Part shown: piece by piece, positions 25,388 to 33,468 of the stretch | Layout: each line of letters begins with the position of its first letter | Position numbering within the stretch: position 1 is the stretch's first letter | Assembly (NCBI RefSeq): GCF_000731675.1 | Contig: NZ_JMIT01000001.1 | Location: forward strand, 2,355,714-2,419,713 | Length of the DNA stretch: 64,000 bases | Origin: Pseudomonas capeferrum | GTDB taxonomy: Bacteria > Pseudomonadota > Gammaproteobacteria > Pseudomonadales > Pseudomonadaceae | Direction: 5' to 3' | Notes under the pieces: model-generated | Databases searched by the model: none | What the model was told of the DNA's origin: nothing | The model's input: only the letters and a program-made list of their open reading frames with translations | Position numbers and translations under genes: made by a program

Positions 25388-25485
25388 ATTTTTGTGTGCA
25401 CTTTTCTCAACCCTGCCCCAATACGTTACAACCTTTTCAGCGTAATTTCTGACCATTTGATCAACTAACAAGTGCACACAAAAAT
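25388..25485. repeat. Perfect 16-bp inverted repeat in NCS1 upstream region
   Basis: ATTTTTGTGTGCACTT (25388-25403) is repeated in reverse complement at 25470-25485, 66 bases apart. It lies in an A/T-rich stretch unlike its surroundings and between two possible operator types. The core GTGCAC is itself palindromic. Likely a protein-binding pair or DNA-loop anchor. Confidence 0.7.
25449..25464. promoter_or_regulatory. RutR-like operator 1
   Basis: CTGACCATTTGATCAA; its reverse complement TTGATCAAATGGTCAG matches the E. coli RutR consensus TTGACCANNTGGTCAA at all but two fixed positions. A RutR-like regulator is encoded at 9614. Confidence 0.5.
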
Positions 25486-25490
25486 AATAA

Positions 25491-25506
25491 CTGTTCAAAT
25501 GGTCAA
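25491..25506. promoter_or_regulatory. RutR-like operator 2
   Basis: CTGTTCAAATGGTCAA, a perfect right half-site (TGGTCAA) with a degenerate left half. It is 42 bases (four helical turns) from operator 1, which favours cooperative binding on one DNA face. Confidence 0.45.
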
Positions 25507-25587
25507 CTTATATCGACGTTATTTCATTAACTTACCGTTCAACAAGATAGATTCAAAATAGTGGCAACTTCGATGTCGCTATTCGCC

Positions 25588-25603
25588 TGGCATGGAACTC
25601 GCT
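25588..25603 (+). promoter_or_regulatory. Sigma54-type promoter for NCS1 permease
   Basis: TGGCATGGAACTCGCT has GG-N10-GC spacing and two mismatches to TGGCACGNNNNTTGCW. The predicted start near 25615 lies just before the operator TTGTATACAA at 25620. Together with the upstream sites this makes 25316-25785 a dense control region with no gene. Confidence 0.55.
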
Positions 25604-25619
25604 TTTGTGTGTTCGTGTT

Positions 25620-25629
25620 TTGTATACAA
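25620..25629. promoter_or_regulatory. Operator palindrome at the NCS1 permease start site
   Basis: Exact TTGTATACAA immediately downstream of the predicted sigma54 start site, so a bound repressor would block the promoter. Confidence 0.65.
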
Positions 25630-25785
25630 GTTGAGCAAAACATAAATACACAAGAACTCGCGACGCCGACCAGAACCCGGCCGCCGCGCCCAGAACCCAG
25701 TGATGCCAATGCTGCACCGACGAGATGGCGAGCCCGTGCGCATTGCCCGCTCATCGCAGTCCACGTGCATCAGGAGCCTGCCGGA

Positions 25786-27318
25786 ATGAGTACCAGCCTC
25801 AACCTTGCCCCTGAACTTTCCGTCGCCAGCAGCAACCCCGCGTCCACCCTTGCCGGGCCTGCGCCAGCACTTGACCTGAGCCCGCGCCTGCACAACCGCG
25901 ACCTTGCCCCGACACGCCTCGAAGGCCGGCGCTGGGGCGGTTACAGCATCTTCGCGTTATGGACCAACGATGTGCACAACATCGCCAACTACTCCTTCGC
26001 CATGGGGCTGTTCGCCTTGGGGCTGGGCGGCTGGCAGATCCTCTTGTCGCTGGGCATCGGCGCTGCGCTGGTGTACTTCTTCATGAACCTGTCCGGCTAC
26101 ATGGGGCAGAAGACCGGCGTACCGTTCCCGGTCATCAGCCGCATCGCTTTCGGTATCCACGGCGCGCAGATACCGGCGCTGATCCGCGCAGTCATCGCCA
26201 TTGCCTGGTTCGGTATCCAGACCTACTTGGCCTCGGTGGTGCTGCGCGTGCTGCTTACGGCCGTGTGGCCGCAACTGGCCGTGTACGACCATGACAGCAT
26301 CCTTGGCCTGTCGAGCCTGGGCTGGGTGTGCTTCGTGGCGATCTGGCTGGTGCAACTGGTGATCCTCGCCTACGGCATGGAGATGGTGCGCCGCTACGAG
26401 GCCTTTGCCGGCCCGGTGATTCTGCTGACCGTGGCCAGCCTGGCGGTGTTCATGTACTTCAAGGCCGACGCGCGCATCGCCTGGTCGGTGGCAGCGCCCC
26501 TGACCGGCTACGAGATGTGGCGCAACATCTTTGCGGGCGGTGCGCTGTGGTTGGCGATCTACGGCACTCTGGTGCTCAACTTCTGCGACTTCGCGCGTTC
26601 TTCGCCGTGCCGCAAGACCATCCGCGTCGGTAACTTCTGGGGCCTGCCGGTGAACATCCTGGTGTTCGCGATGATCACCGTGGTGCTGTGCGGCGCGCAG
26701 TTCCAGATCAACGGCCAGATCATCGACAGCCCGACCCAGATCGTCGCCAGCATCCCCAGCACACCGTTCCTGGTATTGGGCTGCCTGGCCTTCCTGATCG
26801 TCACGGTGGCGGTGAACATCATGGCCAACTTCGTCGCCCCGGCCTTCGTGCTCAGCAACCTGGCACCCCGCCACCTGAACTTCCGCCGTGCCGGCCTGAT
26901 CAGCGCCACCCTTGCGGTGCTGATCCTGCCCTGGAACCTATACAACAGCCCGCTGGTGATCGTGTACTTCCTGTCGGGCCTCGGTGCCCTGCTCGGCCCG
27001 CTGTACGGGGTGATCATGGCCGACTACTGGTTGCTGCGCAAAGGCTGCATCAACGTGCCGCAGCTGTACAGCGAAGACCCGGCTGGCGCCTACCACTACA
27101 CCAAGGGCATCAACCTGCGCGCCGTGGCCGCCTTCGTGCCGGCCGCACTGCTGGCCATCGTCCTCGCCCTGGCGCCCAACTTCCACAGCGTGGCGCCGTT
27201 CTCCTGGTTGATCGGTGCCGGTATCGCTGCCGCCGTCTATTTGCTGATCGCGCCACGCAACCGCCATTACCTGGATGTCAGCGGCGAGTGCATCGCCGTC
27301 GACCACAGCAGCCACTGA
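25786..27318 (+). CDS. NCS1 permease (allantoin/hydantoin/pyrimidine)
   Basis: 510-residue cation symporter of the NCS1 family (Mhp1, PucI, cytosine permease type) with 12 membrane segments. Landmarks: NRDLAPTRLEGRRWGGYSIF before helix 1, YFFMNLSGYMGQKTGVPFPV near helix 3, and GPLYGVIMADYWLLRKGCIN near helix 10, all as in Mhp1/PucI. I chose ATG 25786, served by AGGAG 9 bases upstream; the open frame extends further upstream through the operator region and is not coding. The next gene is a racemase homologue for five-membered ureides, so allantoin or a hydantoin is the likely cargo. Control sites: two RutR-like operators, two TTGTAYACAA palindromes and a sigma54-type promoter. Confidence 0.9.
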   Translation: MSTSLNLAPELSVASSNPASTLAGPAPALDLSPRLHNRDLAPTRLEGRRWGGYSIFALWTNDVHNIANYSFAMGLFALGLGGWQILLSLGIGAALVYFFMNLSGYMGQKTGVPFPVISRIAFGIHGAQIPALIRAVIAIAWFGIQTYLASVVLRVLLTAVWPQLAVYDHDSILGLSSLGWVCFVAIWLVQLVILAYGMEMVRRYEAFAGPVILLTVASLAVFMYFKADARIAWSVAAPLTGYEMWRNIFAGGALWLAIYGTLVLNFCDFARSSPCRKTIRVGNFWGLPVNILVFAMITVVLCGAQFQINGQIIDSPTQIVASIPSTPFLVLGCLAFLIVTVAVNIMANFVAPAFVLSNLAPRHLNFRRAGLISATLAVLILPWNLYNSPLVIVYFLSGLGALLGPLYGVIMADYWLLRKGCINVPQLYSEDPAGAYHYTKGINLRAVAAFVPAALLAIVLALAPNFHSVAPFSWLIGAGIAAAVYLLIAPRNRHYLDVSGECIAVDHSSH

Positions 27319-27334
27319 TCAGGGAGAACCGTCC

Positions 27335-28063
27335 ATGCGTATTCTGATTGCCAACGTCAACACCACTGAAGCCATCACCGAGGCCATCGCCGAGCAGGCA
27401 CGCGCCGTTGCCGCGCCGGGTACCGAGATCATCGGGCTGACCCCGTGGTTTGGTGCCGAGTCGGTGGAAGGCAACTTCGAAAGCTACCTGGCCGCCATCG
27501 CGGTGATGGACCGGGTGCTGGCCTACGAGGGCCCCTACGACGCCGTGATCCAGGCCGGCTACGGCGAGCACGGCCGCGAAGGCCTGCAGGAGCTGCTGAA
27601 CGTGCCCGTGGTGGACATCACCGATGCAGCCGCCAGCACTGCCCTGTACCTGGGCCATGCTTACTCGGTGGTGACCACACTGGACCGCACCGTGCCGCTG
27701 ATCGAGGACCGCTTGAAGCTCTCTGGGCTGTATGACCGCTGCGCCTCGGTGCGCGCCAGTGGCCTGGCGGTGCTTGAGCTTGAAGCCGACCCGCAGCGTG
27801 CCGTCGAGGCCATTGTCGAACAGGCCGAACGCGCCGTGCGGGAGGACAAGGCCGAGGTCATCTGCCTGGGTTGCGGTGGCATGGCCGGGCTGGATGAGCA
27901 GATTCGCCAGCGTACCGGTGTGCCGGTGGTCGATGGTGTAAGTGCAGCGGTGACCATTGCCGAATCGCTGGTGCGCATGGGCTTGAGTACCTCCAAGGTA
28001 CGCACCTATGCCACACCGAGGGTAAAGAAGGTGGTGGGCTGGCCGATGCGCTTCGGGCGGTAA
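27335..28063 (+). CDS. Hydantoin/allantoin racemase family protein
   Basis: 242-residue Asp/Glu-hydantoin racemase superfamily protein, closest to HyuA/HpxA, which interconvert the enantiomers of hydantoins or allantoin using two cysteines. The second cysteine is present (C180 in ICLGCGGMAGL). The first, normally in an ACF-D-P-G loop near residue 76, is replaced: the loop reads QAGYGEHG, giving Gly75-Tyr76. A two-base racemase would therefore lack one acid/base, so the activity may differ (one-sided isomerase, decarboxylase or lyase). The start is ATG 27335 with AGGGAGA 8 bases upstream. Sixteen bases after the NCS1 permease gene; the two form an operon. Confidence 0.85.
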   Translation: MRILIANVNTTEAITEAIAEQARAVAAPGTEIIGLTPWFGAESVEGNFESYLAAIAVMDRVLAYEGPYDAVIQAGYGEHGREGLQELLNVPVVDITDAAASTALYLGHAYSVVTTLDRTVPLIEDRLKLSGLYDRCASVRASGLAVLELEADPQRAVEAIVEQAERAVREDKAEVICLGCGGMAGLDEQIRQRTGVPVVDGVSAAVTIAESLVRMGLSTSKVRTYATPRVKKVVGWPMRFGR

Positions 28064-28083
28064 GGGGGCTTCGTCAAGACCAG

Positions 28084-28175
28084 CCACTTCGCGGGGCAAG
28101 CCCGCTTCCACAGGTGCGCGCTATTCTCCAACCCAACGCAAATACCTGTGGGAGCGGGCTTGCCCCGCGAAGTGG
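28084..28175. repeat. REP pair after racemase-like gene
   Basis: CCACTTCGCGGGGCAAGCCC...CAGGT (28084-28115) faces its reverse complement (28144-28175). Same family as 17613-17693. Separates the convergent racemase-like and DadA-like genes. Confidence 0.8.
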
Positions 28176-28184
28176 CCGGTGCAG

Positions 28185-29375
28185 TCAGCGCAACATCCTG
28201 GCCAACCGCTCCCCACTGCCACAGGCCAAGGTAAAGCCTAGAGCCCCATGCCCCAGATTCAGCCACAGGTTTCGGTAAGCCGTAGCACCAATGATCGGCA
28301 CCCCGGTAGGGGTCGCCGGCCGCATCCCCGCCCACTCTATCGCCTGCCCGTAGTCGGCGGCATCGGGCAACGTATCGAGTGCCAGCCGGCGCATGCTGTG
28401 GAGCCTGCGCGCATCCACCGATTCGTCGAAGCCGACGATGTCCACCATCGCTGCAACCCGCAATTGCCGGTCCAGGCGGGCATAGACGATCTTGCGCTCG
28501 TAGTCGGTAAGGCTGAGTTCTGGCGCCCGATGTTCCGTGTTGATCGGCGCTGTCAGGCTGTAGCCCTTCAGCGGATAGACCGGCAGCCTCAAGCCCGGTA
28601 GCGCCAGCCCTGCACTGCGATGCCCCGCGCACAGCACCAGGCGCTGAACGTCAACCTGCTCGCCCCCCAGGTGCAGCGCAACGACCTGCTCCTGATGGGC
28701 GATCAGCCGCGTCACGGGCCTGCCAAGCAGGAACCGGCACTGCCCGGATGCGCGCAAGCGCTCGGCCAGGCGTTCACAAAAACGGTGACAGTCGGCGACT
28801 TCCTCGTCAGGCGTCAGAACCCCGCCCACGAACGGCGCCTCGGCCAATGCCGGCTCCAGGGCGCGCAGTTCGGCAGCATCGAGCACCCGTTGGCTGCTCC
28901 GATCAAGCAGGCGCTCACGCCCATGGGCGAACGCCCGCTCGCTGCGGAAGGCGACCAGTTTGCCGTTACGCCGCCAGGCGAAATCGGTGAGCCCATCGGC
29001 CTCGCGCCAACGCGCCAGGGCGGCCTGGCTTTCCAGCGCCAACGTCAGCAGTTGTGCACCGTTGCGGCGGTTGACGCTGCGCCGGCAGGCCAGCATGAAC
29101 GCCATCAACCAGCGCCACTGCGCCGGGTCCAGGCGCAACCGCAAGCGCAGCGGCGAGTCCCCCTGCAGCATCCAGCCCAACGCCTGCCAGAGCACACCGG
29201 CGTCGGCCAATGGCGCCACATAGCGGTAAGACAGCTGCCCGCCGTTGGCGAAACTGGTGGCAAACGCCAGGCGGTCCCGCGCCTCGATCAGGTCCACAGC
29301 CAGCCCCTCGCGCACCAGCGCATAGGCTGTCGCCAGGCCAATCACCCCGCCGCCAATGATCGTGACTTTTTGCAT
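28185..29375 (-). CDS. DadA-like FAD-dependent D-amino-acid dehydrogenase
   Basis: 396-residue FAD oxidoreductase of the DadA/GlyOX family. The N-terminal Rossmann motif is VTIIGGGVIGLATAYALVREG with the ribose-binding acid in DLIEARDRLA. The substrate domain includes YPLKGYSLTAPI, and the C-terminus has the second FAD segment PIIGATAYRNLWLNLGHGALGFTLA, the classical DadA finish. I chose ATG 29375; a TTG 11 codons upstream is in frame. Likely oxidises a D-amino acid and passes electrons to quinone. Its neighbour racemase-like gene acts on ureides, so a functional link is uncertain. Confidence 0.86.
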   Translation of the reverse strand: MQKVTIIGGGVIGLATAYALVREGLAVDLIEARDRLAFATSFANGGQLSYRYVAPLADAGVLWQALGWMLQGDSPLRLRLRLDPAQWRWLMAFMLACRRSVNRRNGAQLLTLALESQAALARWREADGLTDFAWRRNGKLVAFRSERAFAHGRERLLDRSSQRVLDAAELRALEPALAEAPFVGGVLTPDEEVADCHRFCERLAERLRASGQCRFLLGRPVTRLIAHQEQVVALHLGGEQVDVQRLVLCAGHRSAGLALPGLRLPVYPLKGYSLTAPINTEHRAPELSLTDYERKIVYARLDRQLRVAAMVDIVGFDESVDARRLHSMRRLALDTLPDAADYGQAIEWAGMRPATPTGVPIIGATAYRNLWLNLGHGALGFTLACGSGERLARMLR

Positions 29376-29423
29376 CTTGCAGTGCCCCTGCTTCGGCTTC
29401 CCTGCCAAGACAGTAACAGCGGA

Positions 29424-30086
29424 TCAGGTCGGGCAGCTATGCGCGCCGTCGTTGAGGCCTTGGCGCACGTTGCGGCTGAGCAGGCTGGCCTTGCCGTCGT
29501 GCCAGGTCAGGGTCAGCACGTACAGCGTGTCGAAGTCATCGCCGTTCCAGTCCTCGGTGATCACCCGCTCTTCACCCAGGGCCTTGCCGGCCACGGTATT
29601 GATGAGTTCGGGGAGGTAGCCGTGGGACCAGGCCGTGTAGACCGTCGCGTTGCGGTATTTGTCGCTCAGCAGTTCTTCGGCCAGCTCGTCGGTATCGTTG
29701 GCGCCGTAGTCGATGTTCACCGGCAGGCCCAGGCGGATGGCGCTGGGGGTGATGGTCATCAATGGGCGGATATAACTGTAGCTCTCGTCCTTGCTGCCTT
29801 CCTCGACATGCCGCGACGGGTTGGCGGCGAATACGTAGTCGGCATTGCCGAAACGCTCCGGCAGCAACGTGGCCAGGTCCAGTGCACGGTTGAGGCCTTG
29901 GCAGTTCAGTTGCCCCAGCCCTTCGCCGGGTTTCTCGGCATGGCGCAGAAACACCAGGGTCTGCGTGCCATCAGCCGGCTGGGCGCGGCTTTCGACAGCT
30001 TCCAACGCCAGCGGTATGGCTACAGCTGTGAGCACTAGGCTTAGCAGCAGGTGGCGACGACGGCGGAGAAACGTTGGCAACTTCAT
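29424..30086 (-). CDS. Histidine-phosphatase-family protein, exported
   Basis: 220-residue protein with an N-terminal basic segment and one hydrophobic stretch (HLLLSLVLTAVAIPLALEA), a signal peptide or anchor. The core begins LVFLRHAEKPGEG, with the RHG-type motif of the phosphoglycerate-mutase-like superfamily (Arg-His in RHAE). A second conserved His lies in AWSHGYLPELIN. Domain order and size fit small periplasmic phosphatases. ATG 30086 begins MKLPTFLRRRRH. Substrate unknown. Bases 30087-30361 upstream hold a dyad (GGTGTGCA/TGCACACC near 30313-30340) but no gene. Confidence 0.75.
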   Translation of the reverse strand: MKLPTFLRRRRHLLLSLVLTAVAIPLALEAVESRAQPADGTQTLVFLRHAEKPGEGLGQLNCQGLNRALDLATLLPERFGNADYVFAANPSRHVEEGSKDESYSYIRPLMTITPSAIRLGLPVNIDYGANDTDELAEELLSDKYRNATVYTAWSHGYLPELINTVAGKALGEERVITEDWNGDDFDTLYVLTLTWHDGKASLLSRNVRQGLNDGAHSCPT

Positions 30087-30361
30087 CAAGGCAGGCTCAT
30101 GTGGCAGAGAGAATCGAGTTGACCCGCCACCTTGCCCGGAGCCGCAGCCGCGAGGCGTCCTTGTAGTGAGTGCCATCCTTGGCAACGAGTGAGAGTCAGA
30201 GTGCCTTCAACCCGTTTGGTTCCTCCCTGGCGTGTGATTGCCGATCCTTGAGCAAGGCTTAGGTTAGGGGATGGGTGTTGCTGAAATATGTATTCCTTGC
30301 GCAATTTTCGGGGGTGGTGTGCATGCCTTGAGGTTTGCACACCGAAAACCACATCAATCAC

Positions 30362-30700
30362 TCAATCATCCCGCGTCAGCACTTCCAGCAGTTCGATCTC
30401 AAACGTCAGGTCCGAATGCGGCGGAATCGCCCCCACACTGCGCTCGCCATAGCCCAACTGCGCAGGCACCTGCAATTTGCGCTTGCCGCCAACGCGCATG
30501 CCCATCAGGCCTTGGTCCCACCCTTTGATCACCCGACCGGTACCGATCACGCACTGGAAGGGCTTGCCGCGCGACCAGGACGAATCGAACTCGCTGCCGT
30601 CGGCCAACCAGCCGGTGTACTGAGTGGTGATCAGGGCGCCTTTGACGGCGGCCTTGCCGTCGCCGTCGACGAGGTCGATGATCTGCAGTTCGCTGCTCAT
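30362..30700 (-). CDS. FKBP-type peptidyl-prolyl isomerase
   Basis: 112-residue single-domain FKBP that speeds cis-trans proline isomerisation in the cytoplasm (no signal peptide). Family residues are visible in TTQYTGWLADGSEFDSSWS, FQCVIGTGRVIKGWDQGL, MRVGGKRKLQVPAQLGYG and LTFEIELLEV. ATG 30700 has GGAG 6 bases upstream. Transcribed alone, next to a large repeat element. Confidence 0.92.
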   Translation of the reverse strand: MSSELQIIDLVDGDGKAAVKGALITTQYTGWLADGSEFDSSWSRGKPFQCVIGTGRVIKGWDQGLMGMRVGGKRKLQVPAQLGYGERSVGAIPPHSDLTFEIELLEVLTRDD

Positions 30701-30854
30701 GGCATGCTCCAACGCTGAAAAATCAAAGCCGCCCTTTTCTCAGGAATGCACAGGTTTGGCAAGCGCAGTCGGTGTTTCATGCTGGCGCATTGACTGCATC
30801 TTCGCCCGAGAGACAATGACTGGGGATGGCTTTGGGGTTTATAGGTGCATGTCT

Positions 30855-31117
30855 GGGGTTTTGCAGCGCCTATGAAATCGAGCGCCGCCCGCGCGGCGCA
30901 TCGCGACGCAAGGGCGGTCCTACATCCGTTTCGGGCCAGTGAGGCCTGTGCCATTGGCGCGCGACCGCCTTGTTTGTACGACGCGATATCGAGGTGGGCA
31001 CCAAGAGGCCGCGCGCCATTACCCCAGGAATAACTGGCCCGAAACACATGTAGGAGCGGCCTTGCGTCGCGATGCGCCGCGCGGGCGGCGCTCGATTTCA
31101 TAGGCGCTGCAAACCCC
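30855..31117. repeat. 263-bp inverted-arm repeat element, copy 1
   Basis: Arms of about 85 bp (30855-30940 and 31033-31117) are imperfect reverse complements; they carry GCGCCGCCCGCGCGGCGC, the REP core GTAGGAGCGGCCTTG (right arm) and TTTCGGGCCAGT at the inner ends. The 92-bp centre is unique to this element type. The reverse complement of the whole, centre included, matches copy 2 at 59494-59737. Open reading frames across both copies give similar Arg/Ala-rich peptides, but these are by-products of the repeat. Confidence 0.85.
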
Positions 31118-31149
31118 AAGGCCTACACCTTTAAACCCACACACCCAAC

Positions 31150-31938
31150 TCAGATAAACACACTCCCCCGCAGGTACAACGCCCCCCGCCCGCTAATGAT
31201 CACCCGGCCATTGCCCGGCACTTCGCAACACAGCTGCCCCTTGCGCGCCCCACCCTGCTCACAGCTCAAAACACCCTTGCCCAACCGTTCGGCCCACAAC
31301 GGCGCCAGCGAGGTATGCGCCGACCCCGTGACCGGGTCCTCATTCACACCAACCCGCGGACCAAACCAACGGGTGACAAAATCATACCCGCGGCCCGGCG
31401 CAGTCACGGCGATACCGCGCACAGCAAAAGCCGACAGCGCAACGAAGTCCGGCTTCAGCGGGTCAAGCAGCGAGGCGTCATCGATCACCACCACATAGTC
31501 GTCGGACTGGTACACCGCCCGCGCACCGCTCAAGCCCAGCGCCTCCAGCAAGCCTGCCGGCACCTCCACCGCCACCGGCTGCTTGGCCGGAAAATCCATC
31601 GCCAAAAGCCCATCAACACCTCGGCTGACGCGCAATTCGCCACTGCGGGTATTGAAACGCAGCACTGGCGCCTGTTCACCCAACTGCTCGAACAGCACAT
31701 ACGCCGAGGCCAGGGTGGCATGGCCACACAGGTCGACTTCGACCGTCGGGGTGAACCAACGCAGGTCGTAACCCTCGCCGTTGCGCACGAAATAGGCGGT
31801 TTCGGACAAGTTGTTCTCTTCGGCGATACGTTGCAGCACATCGTCTGGCAACCAGCTTTCCAGCGGGATCACCGCCGCCGGGTTGCCACCGAAGGGTTCA
31901 GCGGAAAACGCATCGACCTGGAAGATCTCGAGTTGCAT
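31150..31938 (-). CDS. PhzF-family isomerase-like protein
   Basis: 262-residue member of the PhzF/diaminopimelate-epimerase-like fold. The N-terminus QLEIFQVDAFSAEPFGGNPAAVIPL, LSETAYFV with the catalytic-glutamate region, and the mirrored second half VNEDPVTGSAHTSLAPLW are diagnostic. ATG 31938 was chosen because AAGGAG lies 7 bases upstream; a GTG two codons earlier is too close. No phenazine genes are nearby, so it is one of the many PhzF-like proteins of unknown substrate. Confidence 0.88.
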   Translation of the reverse strand: MQLEIFQVDAFSAEPFGGNPAAVIPLESWLPDDVLQRIAEENNLSETAYFVRNGEGYDLRWFTPTVEVDLCGHATLASAYVLFEQLGEQAPVLRFNTRSGELRVSRGVDGLLAMDFPAKQPVAVEVPAGLLEALGLSGARAVYQSDDYVVVIDDASLLDPLKPDFVALSAFAVRGIAVTAPGRGYDFVTRWFGPRVGVNEDPVTGSAHTSLAPLWAERLGKGVLSCEQGGARKGQLCCEVPGNGRVIISGRGALYLRGSVFI

Positions 31939-31989
31939 GCACACACTCCTTGTTGGCCGGGCCGCTGCCGGGCACCTGAATGAAAAGGG

Positions 31990-32928
31990 TCAGTCGCGTA
32001 CCGGGGTCAGCACCGGCTCGCCGGCGAAGAACGCCTGCAGATTGCCCAGCACCAACATCACCGTGTCCCGCGCAGCCTCTGGCGACTGGCCAGCCACGTG
32101 CGGGGTCAATACGGTGTTGCCGAGGGCCTTGAGGGCATCGGGCACCTCGGGTTCGTCATCGAACACGTCCAGCGCAGCGCCGGCAAGCTGCCCGCCCGCC
32201 AGCGCCACCACCAGGGCCTGAGTGTCCACCACGCTGGCACGGGCGATATTCACCAGGTAACCCTCGGCACCCAGGGCTTCAAGCACCGCAGCATCGACCA
32301 GATGACGAGTAGTGGCGCCGCCAGGCGTGGCCACCACCAGGATGTCGACGGCATCGGCCAGGTGCAGCGGGCTGTCGTACCAGGTGTAAGGCACGCTCTG
32401 ACGAGGGGTGCGGCTGTGGTAGCTGATGCTCATGTCGAAGCCGAGGTTGGCACGTTTGGCGATCGCCAGCCCCACTGCGCCCAGGCCGAGAATGCCCAGG
32501 CGCTTGCCGCTCACCGAAGGGCTGATTACCCGGTTCCACTCGCCGCGGCGGGTACTGGCGTCGGCACGGGGAATGTCGCGCAGCAGCGCCAGCAGCATGG
32601 CCAGGGTATGGTCGGCGACTGCGCTGGCATTGGCCCCGGCGCCGTTGGTGACGGTAATACCACGGGCGGCGGCGGCGGCCAGGTCGACCTGCTCGTAGCC
32701 GGCCCCGATCACGCAGATGATCTGCAATGCGGGCAGCGCATCGATCTCTGCGGCAGTCAGGCCCAGCGGGCCACGGGTGAGCACAGCATCGATTTCATGG
32801 GCGTGGCGCTGGATGGCATCGGCACGCAGTTGCGGCGAGGGGGCGCGAATCAGCCGATAACCCGCCTGTTCCAGCAAGGGCAGGTAATCGTCGACGGTTT
32901 CTACCAACACCAGGACTGTCTTGCTCAT
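31990..32928 (-). CDS. D-2-hydroxyacid dehydrogenase
   Basis: 312-residue NAD(P)-dependent D-isomer-specific 2-hydroxyacid dehydrogenase, near the GhrB/hydroxypyruvate-reductase group. The cofactor motif is LGILGLGAVGLAIAKRA near residue 147; the catalytic triad is Arg in VNIARASVVD, Glu in DDEPEVPDAL and His in VLTPHVAGQSP. The substrate could be glyoxylate or hydroxypyruvate, which would link it to the gcl pathway, but the position gives no direct support. 52 bases upstream of the phzF-like gene, same strand. Confidence 0.88.
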   Translation of the reverse strand: MSKTVLVLVETVDDYLPLLEQAGYRLIRAPSPQLRADAIQRHAHEIDAVLTRGPLGLTAAEIDALPALQIICVIGAGYEQVDLAAAAARGITVTNGAGANASAVADHTLAMLLALLRDIPRADASTRRGEWNRVISPSVSGKRLGILGLGAVGLAIAKRANLGFDMSISYHSRTPRQSVPYTWYDSPLHLADAVDILVVATPGGATTRHLVDAAVLEALGAEGYLVNIARASVVDTQALVVALAGGQLAGAALDVFDDEPEVPDALKALGNTVLTPHVAGQSPEAARDTVMLVLGNLQAFFAGEPVLTPVRD

Positions 32929-33036
32929 GCCACCTCCGCGTCTGATCGAAGGGGCATTATGCGGAGTCAGCGGTCGGTACAGTCAATCGGTAATTGAGCA
33001 GGCAACTGTACTGTACCGGGAGGGCATCTCTGATGC

Positions 33037-33456
33037 CTATTGGGCGAAGGCACGCCCGAGGCCACCTGGCACACCGCTGCTGTCGGTGCCCTGCCATGGG
33101 CCATCCGGGCTCAGCGACCAGCTCCAGCCGCCGTCGTAGCGGTAATAGGTGCGCTGGCGATAGAAGGTGTTGGGCTTTTTCTCCAGCACGTATACGCCCA
33201 GTTTCGGGTCCCAGTGGCTGGCACCCCCTGGCGGCGGGGCGAAGCTGGCAGAGGTGCGTGGCATCGGCTTGGGGGTGGCCGCAGGTTTGCTTGGCGAGGT
33301 CGAAGGCTGCCCGCCCGGCAGCGGCTTGACCACCGGCCCCTGGTGCGGCGGCACCCGCTCGATCGGCGGCGCCGGCTGCTCGTAAGGCTCATGCACCGTA
33401 CACGCGGACAAACCCAGGGCAAGGGTGATCAGGGTCAGGCGGACGGTGCTGTGCAT
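33037..33456 (-). CDS. Small YXWGXW-like lipoprotein
   Basis: 139-residue putative outer-membrane lipoprotein. The signal peptide ends in the lipobox LSAC (Cys19), followed by a Pro-rich linker of about 60 residues. The folded C-terminal part has GVYVLEKKPNTFYRQRTYY and YDGGWSWSLSPDGPWQ, aromatic-rich repeats like those of the YXWGXW lipoprotein family. Just downstream of ccmI on the same strand but separated by 12 bases, so it may ride on the ccm transcript. Function unknown. Confidence 0.75.
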   Translation of the reverse strand: MHSTVRLTLITLALGLSACTVHEPYEQPAPPIERVPPHQGPVVKPLPGGQPSTSPSKPAATPKPMPRTSASFAPPPGGASHWDPKLGVYVLEKKPNTFYRQRTYYRYDGGWSWSLSPDGPWQGTDSSGVPGGLGRAFAQ

Positions 33457-33468
33457 GGCAATGCTCTC

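Noticed and set aside
30697..31119. Open frame giving an Ala/Arg-rich peptide over the repeat element
   Set aside because: A similar peptide arises from the second copy (59370-59999) and the sequence is dominated by inverted repeats; more likely repeat by-product than gene.
31150..31938. PhzF homologue as evidence for phenazine synthesis
   Set aside because: No other phz genes are near; PhzF-like proteins of unrelated function are common.
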